In this document: one piece after another, positions 51,361-62,614 of the stretch
How the letters are laid out: each line of letters starts with the position of its first letter
How positions within the stretch are numbered: the first letter of the stretch is position 1
Assembly (NCBI RefSeq): GCF_001659605.2
Contig: NC_035167.2
Coordinates: forward strand, 2,232,001-2,296,000
Source of the DNA: Manihot esculenta
Lineage: Eukaryota > Streptophyta > Magnoliopsida > Malpighiales > Euphorbiaceae
Direction of reading: 5' to 3'
Length of the DNA stretch: 64,000 bases
The notes under the pieces: model-generated
Told to the model about the DNA's origin: nothing
What the model saw: the letters and a program-made list of their open reading frames with translations, nothing else
Databases searched by the model: none
Made by a program: the position numbers and the translations under genes

Positions 51361-51863
51361 GGCACTGAAACTTAGAAGGTCCTTTCTAAAAAACAGTATG
51401 TATTGACAACACGAAAAGAAAAAGTAAAATATATCATGACTTTTGAAATTTTTTTTAAAAAAAAAACACACAGACCAAAGATTCCATACAACAATTTACA
51501 ATAGTTTTATTATGATCTTTATCAAATAGTTTGTCTATTACTCTTTTCGTTTATATGAATCTTAAGTATTGTTATTTTGACATGCCATCAAGGCTAAGAC
51601 AAGTCATAAATGACATGCCAAACTAATGAGATATTAAGATCTAATATAAATGACAGGACTGAGTATGCCCCATATGGAAAAAGTCCAAACTGAGGAGCGA
51701 AAAATCAAGCATTAAATTGCAATCAACAAACAGAAGCGATTCCATTAAAATAAAAATATGTGTTACAGGAAATTGGAGACCCTTTACTAACAAGAGGGCA
51801 AGGCAAACACAAGCCTGCCACATATTAACAAATTAAAAAAACTTTGTGAAAGGAAAAAAGCCT

Positions 51864-53240
51864 TCAACTCTCCTCGGAAGAAGAAAGATCACCAATTAAA
51901 TCAGTCTCAACTTCAAAGGTGTTCTTTGAAGCATCAACAGTCGCAAAAGTCGGACCTGCTATAATATCACCTTCCAAAGGAGGACCCGTATGGGCATTTG
52001 CACCCTAAAACATAGGTGGACCATTACCGACCTGACTGGCACCCTGATCAAACTTAGCTGCCAGACGAGCTAAGGCCTCTTGAGGAGCATAAGGATGAAT
52101 TTTGGGGAGAGCATGATTATTAGAGCCATATTGCACCTCTTTACTGTCAGAATCATACTCTACAACACAAAGAGTACTGAGTGAGACAGCAGGAGACTCC
52201 CAAGCTGTCTGAAGGCCATCATTGAAGCTCGTTGAATAGAAACGAGTAGACTGCTAAAAAACTTTGCATTTAAACTCCGAACGGCTAGCTTAGCATTCTC
52301 TCGAGCATCCACAATCTTTTTCTCGTAATCTTTGCATCGAACAGTAAGCTTATGGACCTTGCTCTCAAGCTGCCTCCTCACAACTTCAGAAGCACTCAAG
52401 TCCCCTCGAGCCCTACTCAACTCCACCTTTGCCTCCCCTAACTCCCCGGACAACCATTGTATTTCCTCCTCAAACGAGACTAACCAGGCAGAGAGGCTTT
52501 TCTCCCTTTGATCTGCAGAAGCCTTCTCATGAGCAAACCTGATTTTTGCGGCATATCTCTTTTCAACAAGTTGCACTTCCAGAAGAGCAATCTTCTCACC
52601 CTAAGCTCAGTTATCTTGGAGAAGCCCTTCCAGCCGGCTCATCTCCTCTTTATACTGACTTTTCAGAATGGTGATTACCTGCGCAACCTCCTCTTCCTTA
52701 GCCTTCTCGATATCACGAAGGGAAGCCTGTCGGGAATTGGATTTTTGGCCCTCCAGCTCTAATAAAGCACTGAGAAGCTACAGGGTAAGAAGACAAGTTA
52801 GAAAATGACTAAAAACTCAAAAGCAAGAAAAAGAGTAAGAAAGACTTACATGAAGGATTTGTCTTTTAGAGGCACTAAAAATGTCCTCTTTCGTCTGGGC
52901 AGTAAATGAAGCCGATTGCTCGGTGGACTAAACTACTCGACAAATTGTGCTCACAACTTGAGGATCAGTCAGATTCGGGGACGGCTCGAAGCCGTGATTG
53001 CTAAGCAGCTAGGCAATGGAAGTAGGGTTCAGCTAAAAATGTACCCCCAACTCATTAGAAATCATGGCGGTCGGAAGATTGCCGTTGGCCCCCCTGAGAT
53101 GAGCTCTCCTTGCCCTTGTCTTTGCTCGCTTTATCCGATGAGGGCTTTTCCGGAGGCAAGGAAGACGAAGTTCCCTTCCCTGAAGGGACAAGCTCAGACT
53201 CCATTACCAGCCTCCTCTTCTTACTGGTTGGCTCTAAAAA
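51864..53240 (-). pseudogene. Decayed antisense coiled-coil ORF of the Gypsy element (Tat aORF-like)
   Basis: Read on the minus strand from about 53240: a Lys/Ser-rich stretch with KKRRLVMESELVPSGKGTSS, then a globular part, then a long coiled coil. The coiled coil runs as DIEKAKEEEVAQVITILKSQ and later EEEIQWLSGELGEAKVELSR, and an acidic end GDLSSSEES stops at 51864-51866. The frame is broken by several stops and a shift (for example around 52940-53060 and 52600-52610). The longest open piece is 52576-52160. Antisense extra ORFs between pol and the 3' LTR are described for Tat-lineage Gypsy elements; identity with them is inferred from position, orientation and protein style. Confidence 0.6.
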
Positions 53241-53248
53241 ATAGGGTA

Positions 53249-54215
53249 TGTTAAGATCATGACACGCGTACATGAGATTTGAAAGGTACATGTGAACTTT
53301 TCCATCCAGTTCGACCGGGCAGTGGAAAGCCCGATCTATGGAGTATGAAGATCAGACCTCCAATACTCCTGACTTCACCAATGCCCAGAATGAATAGGCC
53401 GACCACTTCAAGACTTGTACTACAAACGAAAATTAAATATGGAGACTATCGACCTCAGCAAAGGCCGAGCACGATCTGATATAGTCTGAAGACAAATACA
53501 AACCTTGACTGACCTCTTCAAAGCCCAAAGTGGATGGGCAAATCTCTTCAAAGCTCATACTATAACGAGGCATTGAATGCAGGCATGACTAACCTCAATG
53601 ATCGGAAGGAACTCACCTCTATATAGGTCGGGTGAGCCGGGACAACTGGTGAAACCAGGGTAAGGCACTGACCTCCAACTCGATGATCAATCCCTCTAGC
53701 CCCCTCCAAAGTATTAAATGTGCGTGCGAAGTATCTGACTAGCGTGACATACATGATAGACAGGGTATGGGCTGAACATGCTAGTCATTTATGAGCCGCC
53801 TGATACACTTGCCAAAGACTGTCCACGTCCGATCTAATGGGACTGGATGCTGGATACCATCAAAATGATCACTCAATATATATCTCCCTGATCTAGCTCC
53901 AAAAAGGGGGTTAATCTCTTTTTGAAGAGCCCTTCCTTTAAAATCTCTCTCTCACACATTCATAGAAAAACTCTTAGAATACATGTCCTCTGAAAATCCC
54001 TTTTGAATGCCCCTTTGTCATTTATCTCCTCTTTGTATTAAGGCATCTCTAAAAATAATTCTAAATTTAACTTGGGCGTCGGAGGGTTTCCATTGTCTAC
54101 CCTAGTAGACCTTGACTATCCTTTCATATTTTACAGGTTTTCCTCCTCAAAATCCTGTATGGAAGAACCTAAAAAAAACAATTATAGGTTAACGATGAAC
54201 CCATCAAATCGCAAT
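53249..54215 (+). repeat. Gypsy-type element 3' LTR, truncated at its right end
   Basis: Starts TGTTAAGATCATGACACGCG and follows the 5' LTR at 47697 to about 54215, where the match stops before the final 100 bp. The substitution level between the two LTRs is visibly high, so the insertion is not recent. Confidence 0.75.
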
Positions 54216-54228
54216 CCATCAGAATCCA

Positions 54229-54303
54229 CTCTTATTAAGATTTTGAATAATAATAATAATAATCTGAATCCACTCTTATTAAGATTTTGAATAATGCATT
54301 AAC

Positions 54304-54369
<66 letters not shown>

Positions 54370-54430
54370 CTGAATCCACTCTTATTAAGATTTTGAATAA
54401 TGCAATAATAATAATAATAATAATAATAAA
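54229..54430. repeat. Compound repeat: (TAA)n tracts alternating with a 33-bp unit
   Basis: The unit ctgaatccactcttattaag followed by attttgaataat appears three times (about 54230, 54264 and 54370), separated by (AAT)n tracts. The longest run spans about 54304-54369. It lies at the truncated right end of the Gypsy element. Confidence 0.9.
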
Positions 54431-55415
54431 AGAAACTAGCTAGCAAAGTACTTGATGCTCGTAATGTGTTCGAATTTTATCCTATTTGTGAGTCCTCCAT
54501 GTGGTTAAGAAGATTGGGCGAAAACTTATTATATTTAAAATGAACAGTTAAATAAGTTATTGAATATTTGTTTTTAAATGAGTTCCATAGTGCTTATAAA
54601 AAAATCAATATTTGCATGGATCACTTTCTCTTACAAAGTTCAATCCGATATTAATAAAATAATAGTTGTGGTTATAATAAAAAAAATCACAATTTTTAAA
54701 CCCTTTTGCTTTACCATTCTAACTATTATTAAAAAAAAAAACTTTTCTGATCCGGTTGGGTAGCTCGTGCGGTTGTGCCGGCTTGTAATCAAGTCCAATT
54801 TGTGGGTCCTCCATGCTTGCGGTAGGTTTGGTGATGTAAGGGAATTTAATGGATTAAAAATTTTATGTACGCTAAGTATAATAAAATAAATAAATAAATA
54901 AATATATAGTTAGTAGAAATTAAAATTGATATTAAACTGCCCTCCTAAATAATATTATGTACAAAACAATACTGCATGTGAACTTGATAAACAAATTTTA
55001 ATGCTGAAATTTCAGCAAACGACTCTCTTTAAAAGAAAAAAAATTATTTTTTTAAATATATTATTAATATATTTTAAAAAATAATTAATATATTTATATT
55101 TAAAAACATATTTTTCATAAAATAATTAATTAAACCGTCTCATATGTCAAAAAATATAAAAAAAATTTAAGAAATAATTTATGTGACTCGAATAGAGTTT
55201 TAATCCAAAGATTTATTTTTGACTAAGATATTTTCATAAAAATACATCATTCTTATTTTCTCAGGTATGATATGGCAAAAATCACATGTGCTCAAAGTTA
55301 ACAAAAAATTATCCAATTAATTCTATGACTTAATATTATGAATACTAAAAATGAAATATTTGTCTTCATCATTGAAAAGAAATATAATATTATTTGAAAA
55401 GGGTTGGTTTCTCGC

Positions 55416-55423
55416 TATAAATA
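55416..55423 (+). promoter_or_regulatory. TATA box before the B3 relic
   Basis: TATAAATA about 115 bp upstream of the ATG at 55531, the same spacing as in the two intact B3 genes. Confidence 0.5.
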
Positions 55424-55530
55424 TGGTATAATTCTATAGAAAATTTATATATCTCACCCTTCTCGCTTGTCCCAACTTCGACTTAACTAGCTTATCATCT
55501 TCTTCAATTCTAAAAAACCTAACCGTCATT

Positions 55531-55881
55531 ATGGTTAGAGAAGAGATCATCAACAAAGTCCTATCTCAAACAGATGTTGATTATCGATTAGCATTTCCAA
55601 CAGCTAGTTTATGGGGTATTCAAATCCCTGAGGGATAAAATGCTATGGAGTTTGAAGCTACTAGTGCTGATAATATTCATGAACACTGGAACTTCAGACT
55701 CTGCTGCGAGAGATACAGAAAACCTGAACTCACTGGAGATTGGCTTCAGTTTGTAAGTAGCAAGAATCTTTGTAAGGGTAACAAAATCATCTTGACAATG
55801 GAGCTTGATGAAGCTACTGGAGAGCGATCGTACACCATTAGAGCTGAGGCAAAGCTTATGGATGAATGTTTTGTGAGTTAG
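55531..55881 (+). pseudogene. B3-domain protein with in-frame stop at codon 36
   Basis: The frame from ATG 55531 reads MVREEIINKVLSQTDVDYRL, then a TAA at 55636-55638. It continues in the same frame as NAMEFEATSADNIHEHWNFR, RKPELTGDWLQFVSSKNLCKGNKI and so on to a stop at 55881. The order of segments (a TDxxxRLxxP start; WxFRLCxRxRKP; WLQFVxxxxLxxGNKI) is that of a plant B3 domain, of another subgroup than the genes at 45318 and 60015. Only one lesion is seen and the rest of the frame is open. It is either a young pseudogene or a gene using Met39 (55645) to make a 78-residue half domain. The position between the two B3 units suggests a local B3 cluster. Confidence 0.75.
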
Positions 55882-56729
55882 TTTTTATTTGGAGTCTGCT
55901 TTTGATTTGAATAAGTAGTGAGTTTAATTAATTTAAAATTAAAGATAAATTTATCGATAAAATGTCAACTTTTCTCGTAAAAGTATATTATAAGATAAAC
56001 TCAGTGCGAATAAGAATTTTTTCGAAATAAATTTATAAAAAAATTTTAGATAAGCTTAGGATAAGTTGATAGTGCTTTATGTAGGTGTTGGTGTTTGTTA
56101 TAATCAACTTGTTGAAGTGTTGTTTGGGTTGTAAGCTTGTATTATATTTTTATCATTAATAATAAAGAAAAATCAGTTTATTTGTATTATATTTATAATT
56201 TAGATAGTTTATTTTTTTTCAATTATTGTTTTTTTTAATATAGTGTGTTATGTTAGATTAAAAAATTTATACCAACGAATTTTAATTTTATATTAGAGTG
56301 GTCTATGGAAGTGAAGAGTCAAATTTAAATTTTAATCGGAATTAATTATAAAAAATAATTATTTTATTTAAAAATTAATTTACAAATTATATGTTGATTT
56401 ATGTATAAATCATTAAACACATTAAAGCGTTGAATAAAAATTTTTAAACATAAAGAAACGTGCTTAATGAAGCATCACAAATTTTATATTTTTATTATCA
56501 GATTTTGAAATGTTTTAAAATTTAATTTTTTTTCAGTTTTAAATTTTAAGAATATTTAATTAATGAATAGTTTTAAAAATAAAATATAATTTAATAGGAT
56601 TATAATAATTAATTAATTAAAAAATGGATAATAATTTTAAAATAATAAAAAATAACAAAAATTAATAGCAGCTGCCGCGTAATGGTAAGCAAGTGGATAA
56701 AAAAAATTGGAAAAATAAAAGAGATCCAC

Positions 56730-57000
56730 GTTGGGGACATATTGGATAAGTGGGTCCCACAAGAGAGAATCTCCCAGATTCTATGGTTTGCTTGACTTCA
56801 CTTTAGCATGGTCAACATAAAGCCTAAAAATGATTGCATTATTTTGAGGTTATTTTTAACACCTGACCATCCAAAATTGATAGTGAGCTTCACTCAGCTC
56901 AGCTACGCTGCTTACGTCATCCCCTTCGCGTTCATCCGACATACGCATTTCTTTGCTGACTGTGAGCTCAGCTCCATATATATATATATATATATATGGG
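56730..57000 (+). other. Promoter-like segment next to the duplication junction
   Basis: A G+C-richer stretch with ttacgtcatcc (ACGTCA core) and several agctca motifs, followed by a (TA)n TATA-like run at 56979-56996. No coding sequence follows; repeat X begins about 30 bp later. It may be the orphaned 5' end of a gene lost at the junction. Tentative. Confidence 0.3.
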
Positions 57001-57030
57001 GAAAATTGCTAATATACAAAACACATATAT

Positions 57031-57592
57031 AAAATTGGTTATTGATTAATTATTTATAATTTATAGAGTCGATTTTTAATGATATTTATTATAGAAAAAA
57101 TTTTTTTTAATATGTAAATTTATAAAAATAATTATTAAAATAATATAATATTTTAATACATAATTTATTATTGAAATTTAATTTTTTTTAAAAAAAGTAT
57201 TTTAACCATTAAAAATTATTTTCATATAATTTCAATCGTATAAATAGATTAATAACTAAATGAAATAAATAAAAAAGACTATAACTTAATAATAAAAATG
57301 ATATATTAAAATAAATTAAACAATGTGTGAATATCCTAAGAAAAAATTAAGCGAAGACCTGAAATTTTGAAAATGAGAAATAAATTTTTTAATTTGAAAA
57401 ATAATATAGAAGATGAGGGACTAAATGATAAATTTTTTTTGATAAATGGATTAAAGAATTTGAAATTATAAAATATAATGATGATTTAATTAAATAATTT
57501 TGAAATAAGGATGAGTTTGTAAATTTTTTTTAAATATGTAGGGATTTAATGATAATTTTTTATATTTAAAAAAAAAAACTACCTATATATGA
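57031..57592. repeat. AT-rich repeat X, copy 2, at the duplication junction
   Basis: Nearly the same as copy 3 (58776-59342), including the end ctacctatatat, and similar to copy 1 (44150). It stops directly where the Copia-derived start of duplication copy B begins (about 57595). Confidence 0.85.
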
Positions 57593-57594
57593 TA

Positions 57595-57959
57595 ATCATC
57601 ATTAGATTGTCATCTATAGTTTTGCAACGTCAATATGTTGTCGATGATTATTTTGAAGACGTCTCTCATCGGAGTTGACTGACTTTATGACCTAGTAGAG
57701 CTATTCTCTATCATTAATTTAGAGAAATTTTTTGGAACGAGAGAAAAAAGCTAAAGGCTAAAGAGAAATAACCGCTCTGATATCATCTTATTTTGATAAA
57801 AAAATATTTTATTTATATTGAATACAGTATTGTGAAAAATACTTTCAATATATACAGAACATCTACTTATAAAATATCTAGATATAAAAGTGTGTTAAAA
57901 AATACACTAAAATCTATTAATACAGTAGAATTTTCTAGAACCCTACTAACATGCTAACA
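57595..57959 (-). mobile_element. Copia fragment: start of interior plus 5' LTR
   Basis: It holds the first about 200 bp of the minus-strand Copia interior, a primer-binding site (ccgctctgatatca at 57772-57785, better preserved than in the other copy) and the LTR 57794-57959 (166 bp, TG...CA). The remaining element is missing because the duplication breakpoint lies within it. Confidence 0.85.
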
Positions 57960-58775
57960 AGACCATGAAATGGCATAAGATAAAAGCACGCGTATATGAG
58001 TTTGATAACAACTCATAAAGATTTTATAGCGAAAACTTCCAAAAAGAAGACAATAATTGCTATCAACCGCCGTCGCCGAATCTAAGCAGTGAAAGAGTGT
58101 GGTTGAATGCACATGCCATTGCTAAAATTCAACCAATGTCAATCTGGCTATCTATAATTGATTGGGACCCACAGATTATTATTATTATTACAATTTAGAT
58201 ATGGATTTTGATGCAAACATGAACTAACCTTACAAGTCAGAATAATATTTCTGGTCATATCTATATTTTCATAGATCTTTTATTGCTCAACTATGACATC
58301 TTGCTAAGCTCTATGAATTTATTTTATTTTTGTTTTTTTTTACAATTCTTACAAGTACTCAATTAATTACGAATACAGTAATTTAATTCAGTTTATTATT
58401 TAATTAATTTATTATTATTATTATTCTTAAATTATTGTGAACTCTCTTTTATTATAATAATATATAATTAACTATTATAATTTTATTTAATTTTATATTA
58501 TTTCTGATCAATTTATCATTAATTATTATTTTTTAAATAAATATTCAAAATATTTTTTAATATTTAATATTTTTAAAATAGTGTAATTAAAAAATTAATA
58601 AAATAAATTAATTTTTTTAATATATGTGAAAAATTTATATTTAAAAAATAAATTTTTATAAAAAACTAATAAACTATTATATTTAAATTATAATCATTTT
58701 CATTTATTTTTTATTATTTAAAATATATTTTTAATGATATCATTATCAATAATCGCAAATATATCTTTTTAATAT

Positions 58776-59342
58776 ATATTATTGATTAATTATTTATGAT
58801 TTATCAAGTTTACGTTTTAATGATATTTATTATAATTTTTTTTTGTTATTATTATAATATGCAAATCTATAAAAAAATTATTAAAATAATATAATATTTT
58901 AATACATAATTTATTATTGAAATTTAATTTTTTTCAACAAAAACTATTCTAATCCATTTAAAATTATTTTCATATAATTTCAATAGTATAAATAGATTAG
59001 TAACTAAATCAAATAAATAAAAAAAACTATAACTTAATAATAAAAATAGTATATTAAAATAAATTAAATAATGTATGAATAACCTAAAAAAATTAAGTGG
59101 AGATTTAAATTTAAAATTTTGAAAATGAGAAGTAAATTTTTTGAATTGAAAAATAATATAGAAAATGGAAGACTAAATAATAATTTTTTTTAATAAATGG
59201 ATTAAAGAATTTAAAATTATAAAATATAATGATGATTTAATTAAATAATTTTGAAATAAGGATGAGTTTGTAAATTTTTTAAATATGTAGGGATTTAATG
59301 ATAATTTTTTATATTTAAAAAAAAAAACTACCTATATATCAT
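58776..59342. repeat. AT-rich repeat X, copy 3
   Basis: Equivalent in position to copy 1 in the other duplication unit, but closer in sequence to copy 2 (shared aaatatgtagggatttaatg and the end ctacctatatat). Confidence 0.85.
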
Positions 59343-60014
59343 CAAAAAAATTTAAAAATTTCAGAGTGAATTTGTCCGTACCCAATGCTCTTCTACTACG
59401 CGTCTAATTTATCAAAAAGCTTTCAGCCACTCATTTTCACTTGCTGGTTTTTTCTTCTACTAAAGAGAAATTATACAACAAAACTTTGCCAATGCACGTG
59501 CTGTTTTGCGACAACAAGCCGCCTTCATTGACCAAATAAACGTCCATGATGGGGGCAGCAGTTGCAGTGCCAACACTAAGAGTTACTGGCCATATACTAG
59601 AGTTTCTAAACTTTTCACTCTCAAATTTATAAATCGATCCTCAATACAAAATAAATGCTCAATAAAAATATTTTACTGCTTCATAACCTAATCAGTGTAA
59701 ATAAAATTTAATTTTAATTTAATGTACTAAGAATATCAAGCCATGAGCTTTCTTTGAACCTTCATCCAAGAATTATAGTGGGATTTGAGATTTTGAAATC
59801 TAGCTACCTACCTACCTCGGCCTGTTTCTGCTTTACAACATTAGCGGCCCCGATGAAAGTGACAGCGGTCATCACTGCATTATAAATAAAGCTTCAAGCT
59901 GCTCAAGAAAACTGAATTTAATGTTCAATTCATATCTTTTTCTTTGTTGTTCTTCAGCAAATTAAGCTTTCTTCAAGCATATAAATCAGCATTAAATCTT
60001 TTCCAAAAGAAAAA

Positions 60015-60413
60015 ATGAAGGACATCATCCCCATCAATGATCCAAAAACAGTCGTGCTATTTAGCAAGCTGCTCAAGAAAACTGATCTTGAGCATCAGTT
60101 GATTGTTCCAAGCGAAGTCCTGAAGAAATATCCAATTCTTGATCAAAATGGTCATGTGAGTAAGTTCATCATTTCATTCGATAAGAATGGCAAGCGATGG
60201 GAGTTTCCCCTCGCCACCCGCAACACTGGTATTTATGAAAAACCGTCAGTTCCCCCAGCTTCTTGGCATCCATTTGTGGCGGAGTATGGCCTCCGTGCTG
60301 GTGACTCTGTGCTCTTCTATACAAGGCGAGACGACCCAGCTAATAAGATACAAGTTAGAGGCTTGAGAAAAACTATATTATTCAAGGGAGAAGAGTCTTG
60401 GGTGGAAGTGTAA
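60015..60413 (+). CDS. Single B3-domain DNA-binding protein, copy B (132 aa)
   Basis: Duplicate of the gene at 45318. I count four nucleotide differences in 399: two that change one codon (Pro to Glu in IYEKPSV) and two silent. The B3 domain is complete, including FIISFDKNGKRWEFPLATRN and WHPFVAEYGLRAGDSVLFYT. TATAAATA lies at 59881-59888. The 5' leader differs from copy A by a 21-nt stretch (59895-59915) identical to the gene's own coding sequence at 60065-60085. About 180 bp after the stop codon are also virtually identical between copies. The likely role is nuclear DNA binding; targets are unknown. Confidence 0.88.
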   Translation: MKDIIPINDPKTVVLFSKLLKKTDLEHQLIVPSEVLKKYPILDQNGHVSKFIISFDKNGKRWEFPLATRNTGIYEKPSVPPASWHPFVAEYGLRAGDSVLFYTRRDDPANKIQVRGLRKTILFKGEESWVEV

Positions 60414-60924
60414 AAGCTTCACAACCAGCGACGGGCATGCATGAACCTGAGCTAGCTTCAATTTTTGAAGCTTTTAAGGTGGTTCCTAACTCCAAAGGAG
60501 CCATATCTATCCTCTGTGTCTTAGTTTCAGCAGTTTGGCTATGCATGCATGCATGCATGGGGTGGTGTTGTATTTTTTCTTTGCTTTTTAGTGTGGGAAA
60601 ATAGATTTATCTGGCAGTTTGTATCTTGTAATTTTGTCAATAAATTTGCATTTTGTGATTGGGTTTCTGAAATTTTATGATTATTTATAAGAAATTATTT
60701 TTCAGTTTTTTAAGATCAAGATAGAGTAGATGATTATAAACTTGCTTTATATATATATATATTTTTAATTAATACGAAATTAATTGATCATGGAATTTTT
60801 TTTTTCTTTCTAGAAGATGAATGATGACATTAATTTATTTTTCTCCTTATACGGCTACCCATCAATTACAATTTTCATATCATTCTTATTTTTAATTATT
60901 ATTATTTTTTTTGGTTTTTTATCC

Positions 60925-61308
60925 ATATTTTTTATTTTTCAATTAATCTCTTCTTTATTATCAAATGTAAGTCAACTTTATCATTCTGGTTAGGACAATT
61001 AATAATAATAATATTTATCTTACAACTTATGAAGTGAATAATTTTGATTGGGCTTATCGATAACTAAGAGTCTATCCTTTAACTGGAAATTTTTGACATA
61101 TATTTTTTATTTTTCAATTAATCTCTTCCTTAATACCTTATTATCAAATGTAAGTCAACTTTGTCATTCTGATTTCAAATATGTCAACCTTATAGGACAA
61201 TTAATAATAATAATAATAATATTTATCTTACAACTTATAAAGTGAATAATTTTGATTGGGCTTATCCATAAATAAGAGTCTATCCTTTAACTGGAAATTT
61301 TTTACATA
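60925..61308. repeat. Local tandem duplication, period about 175 bp, only in duplication copy B
   Basis: Both units start atattttttatttttcaatt and run to ctatcctttaactggaaatt. The single equivalent in copy A is at about 46197-46400. The second unit resembles copy A more; the first has small deletions. It lies between the B3 and tail-anchored genes. Confidence 0.85.
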
Positions 61309-61594
61309 TATATTAGTGTGCATATATCAACATGCATGATTGATGTGTAGTCTTATAGAGGTTTTTGGACTTAAAAATAAAAAAGTGAATAATCAGGTGT
61401 AAATAAATTCAAATTAATTTGATTCGTTAAAATTTTTTTATATTTATTTACGAATGAAATTATCGATCTCGCTAAAAAAAGTGTTAAACATTCGATAAGA
61501 CTTATAGGTACGTTGCATTGGCAAGAGACTAGTTATATATATAGAAGCTACTTGTTCTTGCAACTATCTCATAAGACCTCCATAATTAATCACC

Positions 61595-61819
61595 ATGATG
61601 AAGTATCAAGACCATTCTCCAGCCAGCAGCCCAGAGAAGGCACCTAATCCCACAGACCCAGAGAATCCAGTGCAGCGACCATCCTCTCCTGCAGCCACCA
61701 CTGATCCAGACAAAGATTGTGATAAAGACTGTTGCAAAATTATTGGGTATTATGCTGCTGCTGTTTCAATCTCAATTTTCGTACTTGTTTTGATTATGGC
61801 TTTCAAAACTTACGAATGA
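61595..61819 (+). CDS. Small putative tail-anchored membrane protein, copy B (74 aa), family unknown
   Basis: Duplicate of 46699-46923 with two nucleotide changes in 225, both changing the protein conservatively (Met2, and Val in the membrane helix). Same layout: Pro/Ser-rich cytosol-type head, DCDKDCCK cluster, one hydrophobic helix, short tail. The TA-rich box upstream is shorter here (about 61534-61543). I cannot assign a function. Preservation of frame and length while the flanks accumulate indels supports a real gene. Confidence 0.65.
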   Translation: MMKYQDHSPASSPEKAPNPTDPENPVQRPSSPAATTDPDKDCDKDCCKIIGYYAAAVSISIFVLVLIMAFKTYE

Positions 61820-62614
61820 AAGTATCCCAATTTGTAATCGATTTACATTTCTTCTTATTGTTGCAAAGGAATTTTTGGTTCACTTTCTAAAAATTACAGT
61901 CCCTGTTATAAAAGCAAAAGCAATTATTATAATTTGCATTTTTGAAAAATTTAGTTTTCAGTTTGATTATGTTCATCAAATCACTAATCCGATTAATTTG
62001 TGTCTAATTCATGACGATTTTTGTTCATTTTATAGTTTTTTTTTTAATACAATATATAATTTATAAAAAGCCTAAAAAATTAAAATTATCCATATAAAGG
62101 TCTAAATTAAAAAAAAAAACCGAATCAATATTATTTCGGTTAAATTAAAACTATAATAATCAAGTTATAATATCATAATTATAAAATCAGGTTTAAAACA
62201 ACGATCATAAATTATTATTTTATATATTTTAATTATAATTATAAATTAAAAGTAATAATTTAAATAATCATATTTATTCTCGTTGCTGAATATAAAATAG
62301 CAATTTTTTTTTTCGATCGGTAATTTTTAATTTACTTTTATTTAAAAAATTTATGGATAGATAATCTTGCAAGGAATGTTGGGATATAAATGAACATTTG
62401 GGATGCTATAATGATTAATTAAGCCACCATTATTGACCAAATAAAAACCAACAACCGTCCAAGATAAGATACGTAGTAGTAGTACTAGTCATGAGTTTAA
62501 ACACCTTTATTTAAGAAAGCTCACCTTTATTTAAGAATTTAAGGGCACTTGAGCTTATACGAATGACATAAAACTATTAATATTAATTTCGAATTCGATA
62601 TAAAAGATAGTACC

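Larger units (their letters stand above)
47697..54215 (+). mobile_element. Non-autonomous Ty3/Gypsy element, probably Tat lineage
   Basis: About 6.5 kb. 5' LTR 47697-48705; interior 48706-53248; 3' LTR 53249 to about 54215, cut short at its end. The sequence after the 5' LTR (attgatgtcgtttgtgggaa; in the other copy gttggcgtcgtttgtgggaa) is the usual start of the interior of many plant Gypsy elements. No gag, protease, reverse transcriptase or integrase is visible. The interior instead holds two tandem arrays (49419-49925 and 49925-51360) and a decayed coiled-coil reading frame on the opposite strand. An extra antisense ORF and hypervariable tandem repeats near the 3' side are known from Tat-lineage elements, hence the placement, which is inference. 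Confidence 0.7.

Noticed and set aside
54740..54850. tRNA- or SINE-like segment (gtagctcgtgcggttgtgcc and later gtgggtcctccatg)
   Set aside because: A worn A-box-like start is visible, but I could not fold a cloverleaf or find a proper B box, tail or target duplication.
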